Origin: Janthinobacterium sp. PC23-8
GTDB lineage: Bacteria; Pseudomonadota; Gammaproteobacteria; Burkholderiales; Burkholderiaceae_D
Length of the DNA: 64,000 bases
Direction of reading: 5' to 3'
NCBI RefSeq assembly: GCF_002250505.1
Contig: NZ_NJGY01000001.1
Span: 741,621 to 805,620 of the forward strand
Shown: positions 34,302-43,882 of the stretch, in pieces
Position numbering within the stretch: position 1 is the first letter of the stretch
How the letters are laid out: each line of letters opens with the position of its first letter
Made by a program: the position numbers and the translations under genes
Notes under the pieces: model-generated
What the model saw: only the letters and a program-made list of their open reading frames with translations
What the model was told of the DNA's origin: nothing
The model's database searches: none

Positions 34302-35933
34302 TCATTGAGTACCCGTCAACAGGGCTTTCAGCGTGTCGAGCGTATCGGCGTCGACTATCGCCTTGTCGTCGCGCTGACGCAAGATGCGCGGAAAGCGCAC
34401 GGCGATGCCGGCCTTGTGGCGGTTTGAGGCGGCGATGCCCTCGAAGCCGATCTCGAACACCAGCGTCGGCTTGACGCTGCGCACGGGGCCGAATTTTTCG
34501 ATGGTCGTCTTGCGGATCACGGCATCGACCTTGCCGATTTCAACGTCGCTCAAGCCCGAATAGGCCTTGGCAAACGGCACCAGTTTGCGCTGGCCGTTCT
34601 CGTCGTCATCCCATACGGCAAAGGTATAGTCGGTGTACAGCGAAGCGCGCCGGCCATGGCCGGCCTGGGCGTAGATCAGCACGGCGTCGACGGAAAAAGG
34701 ATCGATCTTCCATTTCCACCAGGTGCCCACATCCTTGGTGCGGCCCACGCCATAGGCAGCCGATACCGCCTTGAGCATCATGCCTTCCACGCCGCGCGCG
34801 CGCGACTCCTCGCGCATCGCCGCCAGGTCTTCCCAGCTGCCGGCCGCGATGCGCGGCGACAGGCGCAGCACCGGGTCGGCTATCTTTTCTATCAACGTTT
34901 CCAGCAGTGCCCGCCGCTCGTGCTGCGGCAGGTGGCGGATATCGACGCCGTCGAGTTCCAGCACATCGTAGGCGACCAATGCCGCCGGCAATTCGGCCAG
35001 CAGCTTGCTTGATACCGTCTTGCGGCCCATGCGCTTTTGCAGGTCGGCAAATGGCGCTGGCATGTCGCCCGGCCGCCAGATCACAATTTCGCCATCGATC
35101 ACGCAGCCTTCCGGCAAGGCCAGGCGCGCCAGTTCGGGAAAGCGTTCGGTGATCAGTTCCTCGCCGCGCGACCACAGCCAGCTGGCGCCGTCGCGGCGCA
35201 GCAGCTGGGCCCGCATGCCATCGTATTTCCATTCGACAAGCCAGTCGCTTACCTCGCCCAGGGTCTCCGGCGCTGCCTGCAGCGGGTGAGCCAGGAAGAA
35301 CGGATAGGACTGGCCGCCGCGCAACGCATGTTCGCCGTCGGACTCCTCGCTGATCAGTTTCAAGAAACCGGCGCCGGTGGGGCTGACCTTGCCATCGGTC
35401 CAGCCCATCAGGCGCTGCGCGATCAGCTTGCTGTCGACCGCCGCGATGGCGCTCAGCGCGCGCGTGACCAGCAGTTTCGAGACACCAACCCGGAAGCCGC
35501 CGCCGATCAGCTTGGTCAACAGAAAGCGTTCGCGTGTTTCCAGTTCATCCCAAAACCCTAGCAAGGCGCTGCGGATGGTCTCGGGCGCCGCGCCGCGCAA
35601 GGGCGCGATGCGCTGCTCGACCCATGCGGCCAGGCCGATATCGCTGACGTGAGCAGGCGCGGGCAGGATCAGGGCAATGGTTTCGGCCAGATCGCCCACC
35701 GCGTGATAAGCCTCGTCGAACAGCCAGGTATCGAGCACGGCCGCTTCGGTGGCGTATTCGCGCAGCAATTTGATCGGCACGGCCTGGCGCGGCTTGCCGC
35801 CGGCCAGAAAATACACGGCCCAGGCCGCATTTTCGGGCGCGGCGCTGGAAAAATACGCCTGCAGGGCGGCGAGCTTGCGGCTGGTGGAGGTGGTTTCGTC
35901 GAGCTCGGCGTACAGACGGGCAAACTCACGCAT
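34302..35933 (-). CDS. ATP-dependent DNA ligase
   Basis: 543-aa ligase separate from the replicative NAD-dependent LigA. The active-site lysine is Lys236 in [10 protein letters not shown]. It has an N-terminal DNA-binding domain (about 1-200), an adenylation domain with VIDGEIVIW and GVEGMMLKA, and an OB domain with WWKWKIDPF. The start at [11 protein letters not shown] overlaps the exonuclease gene by eight bases; longer upstream in-frame codons lie inside that gene and have no similarity. The group is the LigB/LigC-type of the ligase-associated repair cassette. Confidence 0.93.
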   Translation of the reverse strand: MREFARLYAELDETTSTSRKLAALQAYFSSAAPENAAWAVYFLAGGKPRQAVPIKLLREYATEAAVLDTWLFDEAYHAVGDLAETIALILPAPAHVSDIGLAAWVEQRIAPLRGAAPETIRSALLGFWDELETRERFLLTKLIGGGFRVGVSKLLVTRALSAIAAVDSKLIAQRLMGWTDGKVSPTGAGFLKLISEESDGEHALRGGQSYPFFLAHPLQAAPETLGEVSDWLVEWKYDGMRAQLLRRDGASWLWSRGEELITERFPELARLALPEGCVIDGEIVIWRPGDMPAPFADLQKRMGRKTVSSKLLAELPAALVAYDVLELDGVDIRHLPQHERRALLETLIEKIADPVLRLSPRIAAGSWEDLAAMREESRARGVEGMMLKAVSAAYGVGRTKDVGTWWKWKIDPFSVDAVLIYAQAGHGRRASLYTDYTFAVWDDDENGQRKLVPFAKAYSGLSDVEIGKVDAVIRKTTIEKFGPVRSVKPTLVFEIGFEGIAASNRHKAGIAVRFPRILRQRDDKAIVDADTLDTLKALLTGTQ

Positions 35934-36954
35934 GGGGCGCTCCAGCCGCATCCACCAGCGCATCGGCCGCTTCGTCATCGCCATATTCGGTCTCGAAGCC
36001 GCCCGCCTGCCAGCCGTTCTGCTGCAGCCAGCGCACCATGACGGGAACCGAGCCATGCGTGACGATCACGCGCTCGGCTTGCGTGGCCTTGATGGCGCGC
36101 ATCAGCCCGGGCCAGTCGGCGTGGTCGGACAGGACAAAGCCGCGATCAACGCCGCGCCGGCGGCGCGCCCCGCGCAGCAGCATCCAGCCGCTGGCAAACG
36201 CATCGCTGTAGTCGCCGAAGCGCTTCATCCAGGCCGAGCCCTCGGCCGACGGCGGCGCGATGACCATCGCCGTCGTCAAGGCCGCCTTGTCCGGCACCTC
36301 GCCCGCCATCATGGTGGGCGGCAGCACCACGCCGCAGGCGCGGTAGACCTCGGTCAGTGCCTGCGCCGCGCCATGGCAGACGATGGGACCGATCGCGGGG
36401 TCGAGCCCGGCCAGGATGCGCTGGGCCTTGCCGAAGGCATAGCAGAACAGCACGCTGGTGCGCCCCTCGGCCGCGTTCTTGCGCCACCATTGATTGATTT
36501 CGTCGTAGATTTCCTGCGACGGTTGCCAGCGGTAGATCGGCAAGCCAAACGTGGATTCGGTAATGAAGGTATGGCAGCGCACCGGTTCGAACGGCAAACA
36601 GGTCGGGTCGCTTTCGAGCTTGTAGTCGCCCGAGGCCACCCACACTTCGCCGCCGTGCTCCATGCGTACCTGGCTGGACCCGAGCACATGGCCGGCCGGA
36701 TGCAGCGAGACGGTCACGCCGTTGCGGGTGATGCGTTCGCCATATTGCAGGCCAAGGATGGAGACGCAACCGAGGCGCGACTGCAACACTTTCACGCCAG
36801 ACGCCGCGCTCAGGTAATGGCCATGGCCCGCGCGCGCATGGTCGGCGTGCGCATGCGTGATGATGGCGCGCTCGACCGGGCGCCACGGGTCGATATAAAA
36901 CTGGCCCGGCACACAATACAGGCCTTCCTTGCGCACTACCACCATGTCGCTCAT
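35926..36954 (-). CDS. Ligase-associated DNA damage response exonuclease (MBL fold)
   Basis: 342-aa metallo-beta-lactamase-fold nuclease related to Snm1/beta-CASP enzymes. The metal-binding motif THAHADHARAGH is near residues 34-45, then GHVLGSSQVRM and VASGDYK, and the late LSDHADWPG and VTHGSVPV. First gene of a four-gene minus-strand cassette with the ligase, Lhr helicase and PdeM, all overlapping or nearly so. It probably trims ends before ligation. Confidence 0.92.
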   Translation of the reverse strand: MSDMVVVRKEGLYCVPGQFYIDPWRPVERAIITHAHADHARAGHGHYLSAASGVKVLQSRLGCVSILGLQYGERITRNGVTVSLHPAGHVLGSSQVRMEHGGEVWVASGDYKLESDPTCLPFEPVRCHTFITESTFGLPIYRWQPSQEIYDEINQWWRKNAAEGRTSVLFCYAFGKAQRILAGLDPAIGPIVCHGAAQALTEVYRACGVVLPPTMMAGEVPDKAALTTAMVIAPPSAEGSAWMKRFGDYSDAFASGWMLLRGARRRRGVDRGFVLSDHADWPGLMRAIKATQAERVIVTHGSVPVMVRWLQQNGWQAGGFETEYGDDEAADALVDAAGAPHA

Positions 36955-37032
36955 GCCAGTCCCAAGTCGAGAAATTCTGCAATGAGAGCATTTTAGCGAA
37001 ACGACGCATCACCCTCTGTCCGACAACGCACA

Positions 37033-37170
37033 CTATATGGGTGCGACGAACTCGGCCATGAATGTCCTGGTGGTATTTTCAGGAAACTCGATGGTGACCT
37101 GCTCGCCCGCCATCGACAGCACGGTGCCGATATGAAAGCGCGGCACGCGCACCCGGCTGCCATAGCACGG
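37033..37170 (-). pseudogene. Possible C-terminal gene remnant with a small beta-barrel
   Basis: A minus-strand open stretch ending in TAG at 37033-37035 reads YGSRVRVPRFHIGTVLSMAG, then EQVTIEFPENTTRTFMAEFV. This has the look of a small C-terminal beta-barrel found at the ends of some helicases. An in-frame stop (37171-37173) cuts it off upstream and no start with a ribosome site is seen. It may be a relic of a gene formerly upstream of the repair cassette. Confidence 0.3.
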
Positions 37171-37192
37171 CTACCACCGCCTTTGCAGAACT

Positions 37193-37591
37193 TCAGGAAG
37201 CCAACAGGATGGCCCAGAACAGCATCAGCAAACCGAGTACCGAGACGCACCACACGAGCGTGCGCACGACGGGAATGCCGAACGCATACAGGGGCAAGTA
37301 CAGCACGCGCGCGCCCAGGTACAGCGCCGCGCCGTACAAGGTGAGCTTGTTATGTATCCCTGCCACATGAGCGATCAGCACGGCGACGGCGAACAGCGGC
37401 AAGGTTTCGAACAGATTGGCCTGGGCCCGCTTCAGGCGGGCGGTGACCTTGCCCACCGGCGGACCGGCCTCGTCGCGCGCGCTCATATTGTATTGGGTGC
37501 CCGTTTCGCGGTTGCGAAACGACGAGGGCAGCAGGATCTGCACCAGCGCCAGCACCAGGGTCCAGCCCAGCAGGGTCAATTCAGGAGTCAT
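37193..37591 (-). CDS. MAPEG family membrane protein
   Basis: 132 aa with four predicted membrane helices (about 5-22, 60-78, 82-100, 108-128). The loop with RARDEAGPPVGKVTARLKRAQ-like sequence (here SARDEAGPPVGKVTARLKRA) and NLFETLP is the bacterial MAPEG signature; the family includes glutathione-dependent membrane enzymes. The gene follows the hybrid kinase unit by 51 bases on the same strand. The substrate is not predictable. Confidence 0.88.
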   Translation of the reverse strand: MTPELTLLGWTLVLALVQILLPSSFRNRETGTQYNMSARDEAGPPVGKVTARLKRAQANLFETLPLFAVAVLIAHVAGIHNKLTLYGAALYLGARVLYLPLYAFGIPVVRTLVWCVSVLGLLMLFWAILLAS

Positions 37592-37642
37592 GCTTGTCTT
37601 TCAAGATAAAGGGGGTGAGAAGCCGGGCACGCAACGCCCGGC

Positions 37643-40600
37643 TCAGGCTTGTTCCAGCGCGGCCTGCAATTCCAGCAGGTCGTAGGGCTTGCGCAGCACG
37701 CTGGCTGAAAAGCCCAGCTCGTCCATCGATTCCTTGCCGTAACCGGTGGAAAAGATGATGCGCATGCCAGGTTTGTCGCGCAGCACCATGCGCGCCAGGG
37801 CGATGCCCGACATGCCAGGCAAGCTGACGTCGGTAAACAGGATGTCGAAGTCTTGTTCTTTGAGCAATTCCCATGCCGATTCGCCGTCCGACACGCCGCT
37901 GACCGTATGGCCCAGCATGCCCACCAGTTCGCACACCATCAGCTGGGAATCGAGATTGTCTTCCACCACCAGGATTTTCAGCGAGCCTGGCACGTCTGCC
38001 TGCGGCACCGGCGCGTGGCCCGCCAGATCGAGTCCCGGCGTGCCGGTTTGCGCGTTGGTGGCCGCCGGCGTGGCGTACCAGTCGAGCTGGCGCGCCCGCA
38101 TTTGCTGCTGGCGGTTGGCCAGCACATGGCGCAGCTTGCGCGCCAGTTCTTCGCGCCGGTACGGCTTGCTCAGCAACTCCACGCCCGGATCGAGCCGGCC
38201 TTCGTGCACGATCACGTCCTGCGCATAGCCGGACGTAAACAGCACGGCGATATCGGGCTGCATGTCGCGCGCCATGCGCACCATGTCGGTGCTGCGCACG
38301 GGGCCGGGCATGATTACGTCGGTAAACAGCAAATCGATCTGCGCGCCGCTTTGCAGCACGGCCAGCGCGCTTTCTCCATCCTCGGCCTTGAGCACCTTGT
38401 AGCCCAGGTTGCCCAGCATGTCGACCACGGTGGCGCGCACGCCCACATCGTCTTCCACCACCAGCACGGTTTCCGTGCCACCCGTGACCACGCCGCTCAA
38501 CTCCACGTCGTCCGCCGCTTCCGCCATCAGGGTGCGCGGCAGGTAAATCTTGACGCCCGTACCATGACCCGGCTCGCTGTAGATGCGGATATGGCCACGG
38601 CTTTGCGTGACAAAACCATAGGCCATCGACAAGCCCAGTCCCGTGCCCGCCCCTTCGGGCTTGGTGGTAAAGAACGGCTCGAACGCGCGCTGCAGCACCG
38701 GGCCGCTCATGCCCTTGCCGGTATCGGTCACCGACAGCATCACGTACTGGCCGGCCGGCACGTCGAGCTTGTGCACGTACTGCTCGTCGAGTATCACATT
38801 GCCCAATTCGATGGTCAGCTTGCCCACGCCGTCCATGGCGTCACGCGCATTGATGGCAAGGTTCAGGATCACGTTTTCGATCTGGCCACGGTCGACCAGG
38901 GTATTCCACAGGCCGGCGCCGCCCACCAGCACGATATCGATCGCTTCGCCCAGCGCGCGCCGCAACAGCGCGTCCATATTGCGCACCACGCGCGACAGAT
39001 CGGCCACCACCGGCTGCAGGGGCTGGCGGCGGGCAAAGGCCAGCAAGTGCGACGACAGCTTGGCGCCGCGCTCGACGGCGGCAATCGCCGTATCGAGCCG
39101 CTGGCGCATCACGCCATCGTTGCCGGACAAATGGTGCAACAGGTGCAGATTGCCGGAGATAATTTGCAGCACATTGTTGAAGTCGTGCGCGATACCGCCC
39201 GTCAACTGCCCGACCGCTTCCATTTTTTGCGCCTGGCGCAGGGCGTCTTCGGCCTTGGTGCGCTCGCTCACTTCCTGTTCGACCCGGTGCTCGAGCGTTT
39301 CGTTCAATTCGTGCAGCGCTTTTTCCATCCGCCGCCGCTCGGTGATATCGGTCTTGACGGCGATCAGGGAGCGGGTTTGACCGTTCTCATCGACCAGGCG
39401 ACTGACATTGCTCGACACCCAGACCTGCATGCCGTCCGGTTTCAGATAGCGTTTTTCCAGGCTGAACGATTCACCCGTTTCCACCAGCCGCCGGAACAGC
39501 AGGGTGTTGCCCGGCACATCGTCCGGGTGCATGATCTCGTTCATGTTCATGCTCAGCAGCTCTTCGGACGAGCGGCCCAGCATCGTGCACAGGGCGCCGT
39601 TGACACGCTGGAAGCTGCCATCGAGGCCCAGTTCCGACAGGCCGACCGCAGCCTGGCCGAAGATCGCGGCCATGCGCTCCTGGCTGGCGTGCAGCTCATT
39701 TTCGATCAGGCGCCGCTCGGTCACATCGAACGACACGCCGACATAGCGGCGTTGCCCAGGCGACGGGCCTTCGAGCACTTCACCCTGGCGCGCGATCCAG
39801 CGCACCTGGCCGTCAAGCGGGCGGCGCACGCGGTATTCCACGTATTCGAGCGGATTTTGCGACTGCTGCAGGCGGCTGGGGCCGACTTTATCCTGGTCGC
39901 GCAGGTCGACCAGGCCCACCAGCAATTGCTGCGTCACCGGCTCATCGTCGGCGATGCCCCAGATGCGGCGGAAGGTCGGCGACACGTCCATCTTGCCCGT
40001 TTCGGGAAACCACTCGAAAGTGCCGATACCGCCAGCCTGCTGGGCCAGGCGCAGCCGCTCGTCGCCCTCGATGCGTTCCGTCACATCGCTGCCTTCGACC
40101 AGGATGCCGACCACCATCCCATCGTCGTCCTTGATCGGCTGGTAGACGAAGTCGAGATGGCGCCGCCGCTGTTTTCCGTCGGCCGTGTTCAGGTCTACCT
40201 TCAACTGGCGCCCCTCGAACGGCACGCCGCTGCGGTAGACCTCGTCAAGCAGGTCGATAAAGCCCTGCTCGCGCACTTCCGGCAAGGCCTCTTCGACTGT
40301 CTTGCCCAGCAGTTCGCTGCGCCCCACCAGCCTGATGTAATGTTCGTTGGCCAGCTCAAAAATATGTTGCGGGCCGCGCAACACGGCCATGAAACTGGGC
40401 GCCTGCTCGAACAGGGCGCGCAACAGGCCGCGCTCTTCGGCCACGCGCCGGTTGGCGTCGCGCGCCGCTTCCGCTTCGGCCTGCAGCGCATCATGCGCGG
40501 CGCCCAGTTCGGCCGTGGCCAGCTTGAGCTGGCGTCCTTCCTCCAGGCGTGCCGTCAGTTCCAGCGCCGTGCACAGCACGCCGCCGACCTGGCCGTCATC

Positions 40601-41017
40601 GCCGTGCACGGGTGTGTGGAACAGGTCGAAATAATGCTCGACCGGCACGCCGTGGTGCAGCAACGGCAAGATGCACTGGCGGTGCACCTGGGCTTCGCCG
40701 CACAGGCCCGCCGCCAGGATGCGCGCATACCAGTCCCATATGTCGGGCCACACCTCGGACACGGTGGCGCCCAGCGCGGCCGGATGACGCCCGGCGGCAA
40801 TCTTTGCATATTCATCGTTGTAGATCATCACATGCCGCGGCCCCCACATCAGCACCATCGCCATCGGCGAATTGAGCACGATGTCGACGCCGGTGCGCAA
40901 GCTGGCCGGCCAGCCGTCCATGGCGCCCAGGCTGGTGGCGGACCAGTCGAAGTGGCGCACCCGCTCGCCCATGGCGCCGCCGCCGTGCCGCAGGCAAGGA
41001 TGCAGGGCGTCGTTCAT
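37643..41017 (-). CDS. Multi-PAS hybrid histidine kinase with two receiver domains
   Basis: 1124-aa sensor with no membrane helix seen. The N-terminal PAS-like domain has the ATSLGAMDGWPASLR pattern; it is followed by several further PAS/PAC units (about 200-600), including LRALFEQAPSFMAVL and DITERRRMEKAL. The HisKA helix carries GGIAHDFNNVLQ (His-Asp-Phe type), then an HATPase domain (GTGLGLSMAYGF). Two receiver domains come last, with aspartates in LLFTDVIMPG and ILFTDVSLPG. Its ATG overlaps the stop of the next kinase by four bases, so both are translated together. Confidence 0.9.
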   Translation of the reverse strand: MNDALHPCLRHGGGAMGERVRHFDWSATSLGAMDGWPASLRTGVDIVLNSPMAMVLMWGPRHVMIYNDEYAKIAAGRHPAALGATVSEVWPDIWDWYARILAAGLCGEAQVHRQCILPLLHHGVPVEHYFDLFHTPVHGDDGQVGGVLCTALELTARLEEGRQLKLATAELGAAHDALQAEAEAARDANRRVAEERGLLRALFEQAPSFMAVLRGPQHIFELANEHYIRLVGRSELLGKTVEEALPEVREQGFIDLLDEVYRSGVPFEGRQLKVDLNTADGKQRRRHLDFVYQPIKDDDGMVVGILVEGSDVTERIEGDERLRLAQQAGGIGTFEWFPETGKMDVSPTFRRIWGIADDEPVTQQLLVGLVDLRDQDKVGPSRLQQSQNPLEYVEYRVRRPLDGQVRWIARQGEVLEGPSPGQRRYVGVSFDVTERRLIENELHASQERMAAIFGQAAVGLSELGLDGSFQRVNGALCTMLGRSSEELLSMNMNEIMHPDDVPGNTLLFRRLVETGESFSLEKRYLKPDGMQVWVSSNVSRLVDENGQTRSLIAVKTDITERRRMEKALHELNETLEHRVEQEVSERTKAEDALRQAQKMEAVGQLTGGIAHDFNNVLQIISGNLHLLHHLSGNDGVMRQRLDTAIAAVERGAKLSSHLLAFARRQPLQPVVADLSRVVRNMDALLRRALGEAIDIVLVGGAGLWNTLVDRGQIENVILNLAINARDAMDGVGKLTIELGNVILDEQYVHKLDVPAGQYVMLSVTDTGKGMSGPVLQRAFEPFFTTKPEGAGTGLGLSMAYGFVTQSRGHIRIYSEPGHGTGVKIYLPRTLMAEAADDVELSGVVTGGTETVLVVEDDVGVRATVVDMLGNLGYKVLKAEDGESALAVLQSGAQIDLLFTDVIMPGPVRSTDMVRMARDMQPDIAVLFTSGYAQDVIVHEGRLDPGVELLSKPYRREELARKLRHVLANRQQQMRARQLDWYATPAATNAQTGTPGLDLAGHAPVPQADVPGSLKILVVEDNLDSQLMVCELVGMLGHTVSGVSDGESAWELLKEQDFDILFTDVSLPGMSGIALARMVLRDKPGMRIIFSTGYGKESMDELGFSASVLRKPYDLLELQAALEQA

Positions 41018-42153
41018 GGCGCCGCCACCACAGTGTCGGCAAGCGCCCGCACCTTGCCATCGCACTGGCGCGGCAGGGTCAAGGTGAAGATCGTGCCCTG
41101 GGTGGCCGAGGAACTGACCTGCACCGTGCCGCCATGCGCCTTGACAAACATGTTGACCGTGTACAGCCCCAGGCCCAGACCCTGCCCCGTCCTGCGCTTT
41201 TCACCACCCTGGTGGAATGGTTCGAACAGGGCCGGCAGCAACGACGGGTCGAGTTCGCCCCGGTTCAGCACGCGCAGTTCGACATGGTCGGCGGCGCGCC
41301 CATCGAGCTCCAGCCGCACCGGCGCACCAGGCTCGCCATGCGTGAGCGCATTGGCCAGCAGGTTGGAAATAACTTGCGACAACAGCCCGGCGTCGCACTC
41401 GGCATGCAGCTCGCCGACATGGCTCATCGCGATGCGCGCAGGCTGGCCCGGCATGTCGAATTCGTCGACGATGGCCAGCGCCAGTGCCTGGTAGTCGTGC
41501 ACGCCCAGACGCAGCTCCATGGTGCCCGAGCGTATGCGCGCCAGGTCCAGCAACTGGTCGACCATGCGCGCCATGCGCTTGGCGCTGCTCTCGATGCGCT
41601 GCGCCGTGATGATGACCCTGGGATGCTCGCTCATCATCGGCAACAGCATGGCGCCATTCATCACCACCGACAGCGGCGTGCGCAAATCGTGCCCGAGCAC
41701 GGCCGTGAACAGTTCATTCAGGTGCAGCGCATGTTTGAGTTCGGCAAGCTGGGACGACAGTTCGCGTTTTTGCTGATACAGCTGTACCAGCACCTGCACC
41801 TTGCTTTGCAGGGCCATGACATCGATCGGCTTGAACAGGAAATCGACGGCGCCCGCCTCGTAGCCGCGAAAGCTGTAGCTCGGCTCGCGCGTGGCGGCCG
41901 TCAGGAAGATCAGGGGGATATCGCGCGTGCGCGCGCTGCCGCGTATCAGTTCGGCCAGCTCGAAGCCATCCATCTGCGGCATCTGCACGTCGAGCAGGGC
42001 CAGCGCCACCTCGTGGGTCAGCAGCATCTCCAGCGCTTCGGCGCCCGAGTTGGCCTTCAGGATAACAATGCCGGGACGGGCCAGCACGGCCTCCAGGGCA
42101 ACCAGGTTTTGCGCGATGTCGTCAACGACAAGAATATGGATAGGTGCGGTCAC
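41014..42153 (-). CDS. Receiver-linked histidine kinase
   Basis: 379-aa cytoplasmic protein. The receiver domain is N-terminal (acidic pair VVDD, phospho-Asp in LALLDVQMPQMDG, Lys in FLFKPID). A short coiled coil leads to a HisKA domain with LGHDLRTPLSV and an HATPase domain ending LGLYTVNMFVKAHGG. The start is GTG. Upstream partner of the multi-PAS kinase, suggesting phosphotransfer between them. The 172 bases before it contain no gene. Confidence 0.9.
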   Translation of the reverse strand: MTAPIHILVVDDIAQNLVALEAVLARPGIVILKANSGAEALEMLLTHEVALALLDVQMPQMDGFELAELIRGSARTRDIPLIFLTAATREPSYSFRGYEAGAVDFLFKPIDVMALQSKVQVLVQLYQQKRELSSQLAELKHALHLNELFTAVLGHDLRTPLSVVMNGAMLLPMMSEHPRVIITAQRIESSAKRMARMVDQLLDLARIRSGTMELRLGVHDYQALALAIVDEFDMPGQPARIAMSHVGELHAECDAGLLSQVISNLLANALTHGEPGAPVRLELDGRAADHVELRVLNRGELDPSLLPALFEPFHQGGEKRRTGQGLGLGLYTVNMFVKAHGGTVQVSSSATQGTIFTLTLPRQCDGKVRALADTVVAAP

Positions 42154-42325
42154 GGATCAGTCTTCAGGCATCGCGACGGCCAGCCGGCAGCGTGCGTTTC
42201 AATAAAAAAATAACAAACAAGAATGTCGATACAGGAAACTCAACTCTGGCGCGGTAATGTGCATTTTCATATCATCTTACACGTACTGCGCCATCCTTAC
42301 CGCCGGACCTGCGCAAGCGTGCAGC

Positions 42326-42931
42326 TCAGTTTGTCAACAGGGCCAGGCTGGCGGCCAGTTGCCCGATATCGAGCAGGCGGTCGGCGCCGGCCAGCCTGAG
42401 CGCGGCAGCCGGCATGGCGGGCGACGACGCCGTCGCCGGATCCTGGACCCAGGCGCCGCCACCGAGCTGGCGCACTTTTGCCAGCCCCTGCGCGCCATCG
42501 GCCGAAGCGCCCGTCAGGATAATGGCCAGCATCTCGCGCCGGTAGGCGCAGGCCGCCGTTTCCAGCAGCACATCGATGGACGGGCGCGAAAAATACACGG
42601 GCGCTTCGAGCGACAGCGAAAAGCTGCGGTCAGGCTCGATCTGCAAATGGTAGTCGGGCGCGGCAAAGTACACCACGCCCGGCTGCAACGGTTCCTTGTC
42701 CTGCGCTTCGCGGATCGGCAGCAGGCAGCGCGCTGCGTACAGCAGCGGCAAGCGGCTCGAACGCCCGGGCGCCAGGTGCAGCACCACCACCACGCTGGCG
42801 CGGCAGCTGGCAGGCAAGGCGCATAACAGCAAGCCCAGCGCTTCGACGCCGCCGGCCGAGGCGCCGATGGCGATCAGGCGCAGCCCTTCGGGCGGGGCGG
42901 CGATCTCGGTCAACGGGGCGCGATGCTGCAT
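42326..42931 (-). CDS. CheB-type protein-glutamate methylesterase without receiver
   Basis: 201-aa methylesterase catalytic domain only. Catalytic residues are visible: Ser in IGASAGG, His in VLHLAPGRSS, Asp in LTGASADGAQG. It lacks the N-terminal receiver of classical CheB. It starts three bases after the cheR-like stop. Such CheB/CheR pairs beside hybrid kinases often serve non-flagellar signalling, so a chemotaxis role is not assumed. Confidence 0.9.
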   Translation of the reverse strand: MQHRAPLTEIAAPPEGLRLIAIGASAGGVEALGLLLCALPASCRASVVVVLHLAPGRSSRLPLLYAARCLLPIREAQDKEPLQPGVVYFAAPDYHLQIEPDRSFSLSLEAPVYFSRPSIDVLLETAACAYRREMLAIILTGASADGAQGLAKVRQLGGGAWVQDPATASSPAMPAAALRLAGADRLLDIGQLAASLALLTN

Positions 42932-42934
42932 GGT

Positions 42935-43795
42935 TCAGGCCCGCTGGAAGATTTTTTCGGCCTGGCACAACTCGCGGAAGTTGCCCGCGTGCCGGCTGAA
43001 ATGCAGGCTTTCCTTCATGCCCAGGCCCAGGAAGCCCCGGTTGACCAGCGCTTCGTGAAACAGGCCCAGCGCGCGGTCCTGCAACTCCTTGTTAAAGTAA
43101 ATCATCACATTGCGGCAAGAGACCATGTGCACCTCGGAAAACACCGTATCGGTCGCCAGGCTGTGGTCGGCAAACACGAAATGGCGACGCAGCCGGCGCT
43201 CAAAAATGGCGCCCTTGTAAGCGGCCGTATAATAGCCGGACAAGGAACGCTTGCCGCCCGCCTGCCGGTAATTGTCGCTGAACTGGGCGATGCGGTCGAC
43301 CGCATAAATGCCGGCCTCGGCGGCGGCCAGCGCCTCGACATTGATATCGGTGGCGTAAATCATGGTGCGTTCCAGCAAACCTTCTTCCTCCAGCAGGATG
43401 GCCAGCGACCACACTTCCTCGCCACTGCTGCAGCCGGCTACCCAGATCTTGATCGAGGGGTAGGTGTGCAGCAGCGGCACGACTTTTTCGCGCAGCGCGC
43501 GAAAATATGCCGGGTCACGGAACATCTCGCTGACCTGCACCGTAAAGAACTGCAGCATCTGCAGGAACAGGGCCGGTTCGCGCAAGATGCGCTCCTGCAA
43601 CTGCGACAAGCTCGCACAAGCGAAACGCCCGAGCGCCTGGCGCATGCGCCGGCGCAGCGAGGCCACCGAGTAATCGCGGAAGTCATGCTGATACCGCAGC
43701 AATATTGCTTCCAACAATAATTTCAGCTCAATATCAAAAATCGCATCGTCATCTAACAAGGGTTTTCCGCCTTTGCCTGGTTTCCCGTAGTACAT
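42935..43795 (-). CDS. CheR-type protein-glutamate methyltransferase
   Basis: 286-aa SAM-dependent methyltransferase. The N-terminal helical CheR domain has RYQHDFRDYSVASLRRR, followed by FTVQVSEMFRDPAYF and the SAM site WVAGCSSGEEVWSLA. The conserved ATDINVEAL and CRNVMIYF motifs are present. The first ATG is used; a TTG 16 codons upstream is in frame but has no ribosome site. No tetratricopeptide tail. First gene of the cheR-cheB pair, followed by the two hybrid kinases. Confidence 0.9.
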   Translation of the reverse strand: MYYGKPGKGGKPLLDDDAIFDIELKLLLEAILLRYQHDFRDYSVASLRRRMRQALGRFACASLSQLQERILREPALFLQMLQFFTVQVSEMFRDPAYFRALREKVVPLLHTYPSIKIWVAGCSSGEEVWSLAILLEEEGLLERTMIYATDINVEALAAAEAGIYAVDRIAQFSDNYRQAGGKRSLSGYYTAAYKGAIFERRLRRHFVFADHSLATDTVFSEVHMVSCRNVMIYFNKELQDRALGLFHEALVNRGFLGLGMKESLHFSRHAGNFRELCQAEKIFQRA

Positions 43796-43882
43796 GGGGA
43801 CCAGATTGATGCTAGCAGATCGTCCTGCATTTTTCCTTATCAAAAGATCCGTATACGTTCGCTAACGAACACTGAGCAGCCA

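Noticed and set aside
37853..41494. A 1213-codon plus-strand open frame
   Set aside because: It is antisense to the multi-PAS hybrid kinase and has the composition (His/Arg/Gln/Ala) of a shadow frame with no domain.
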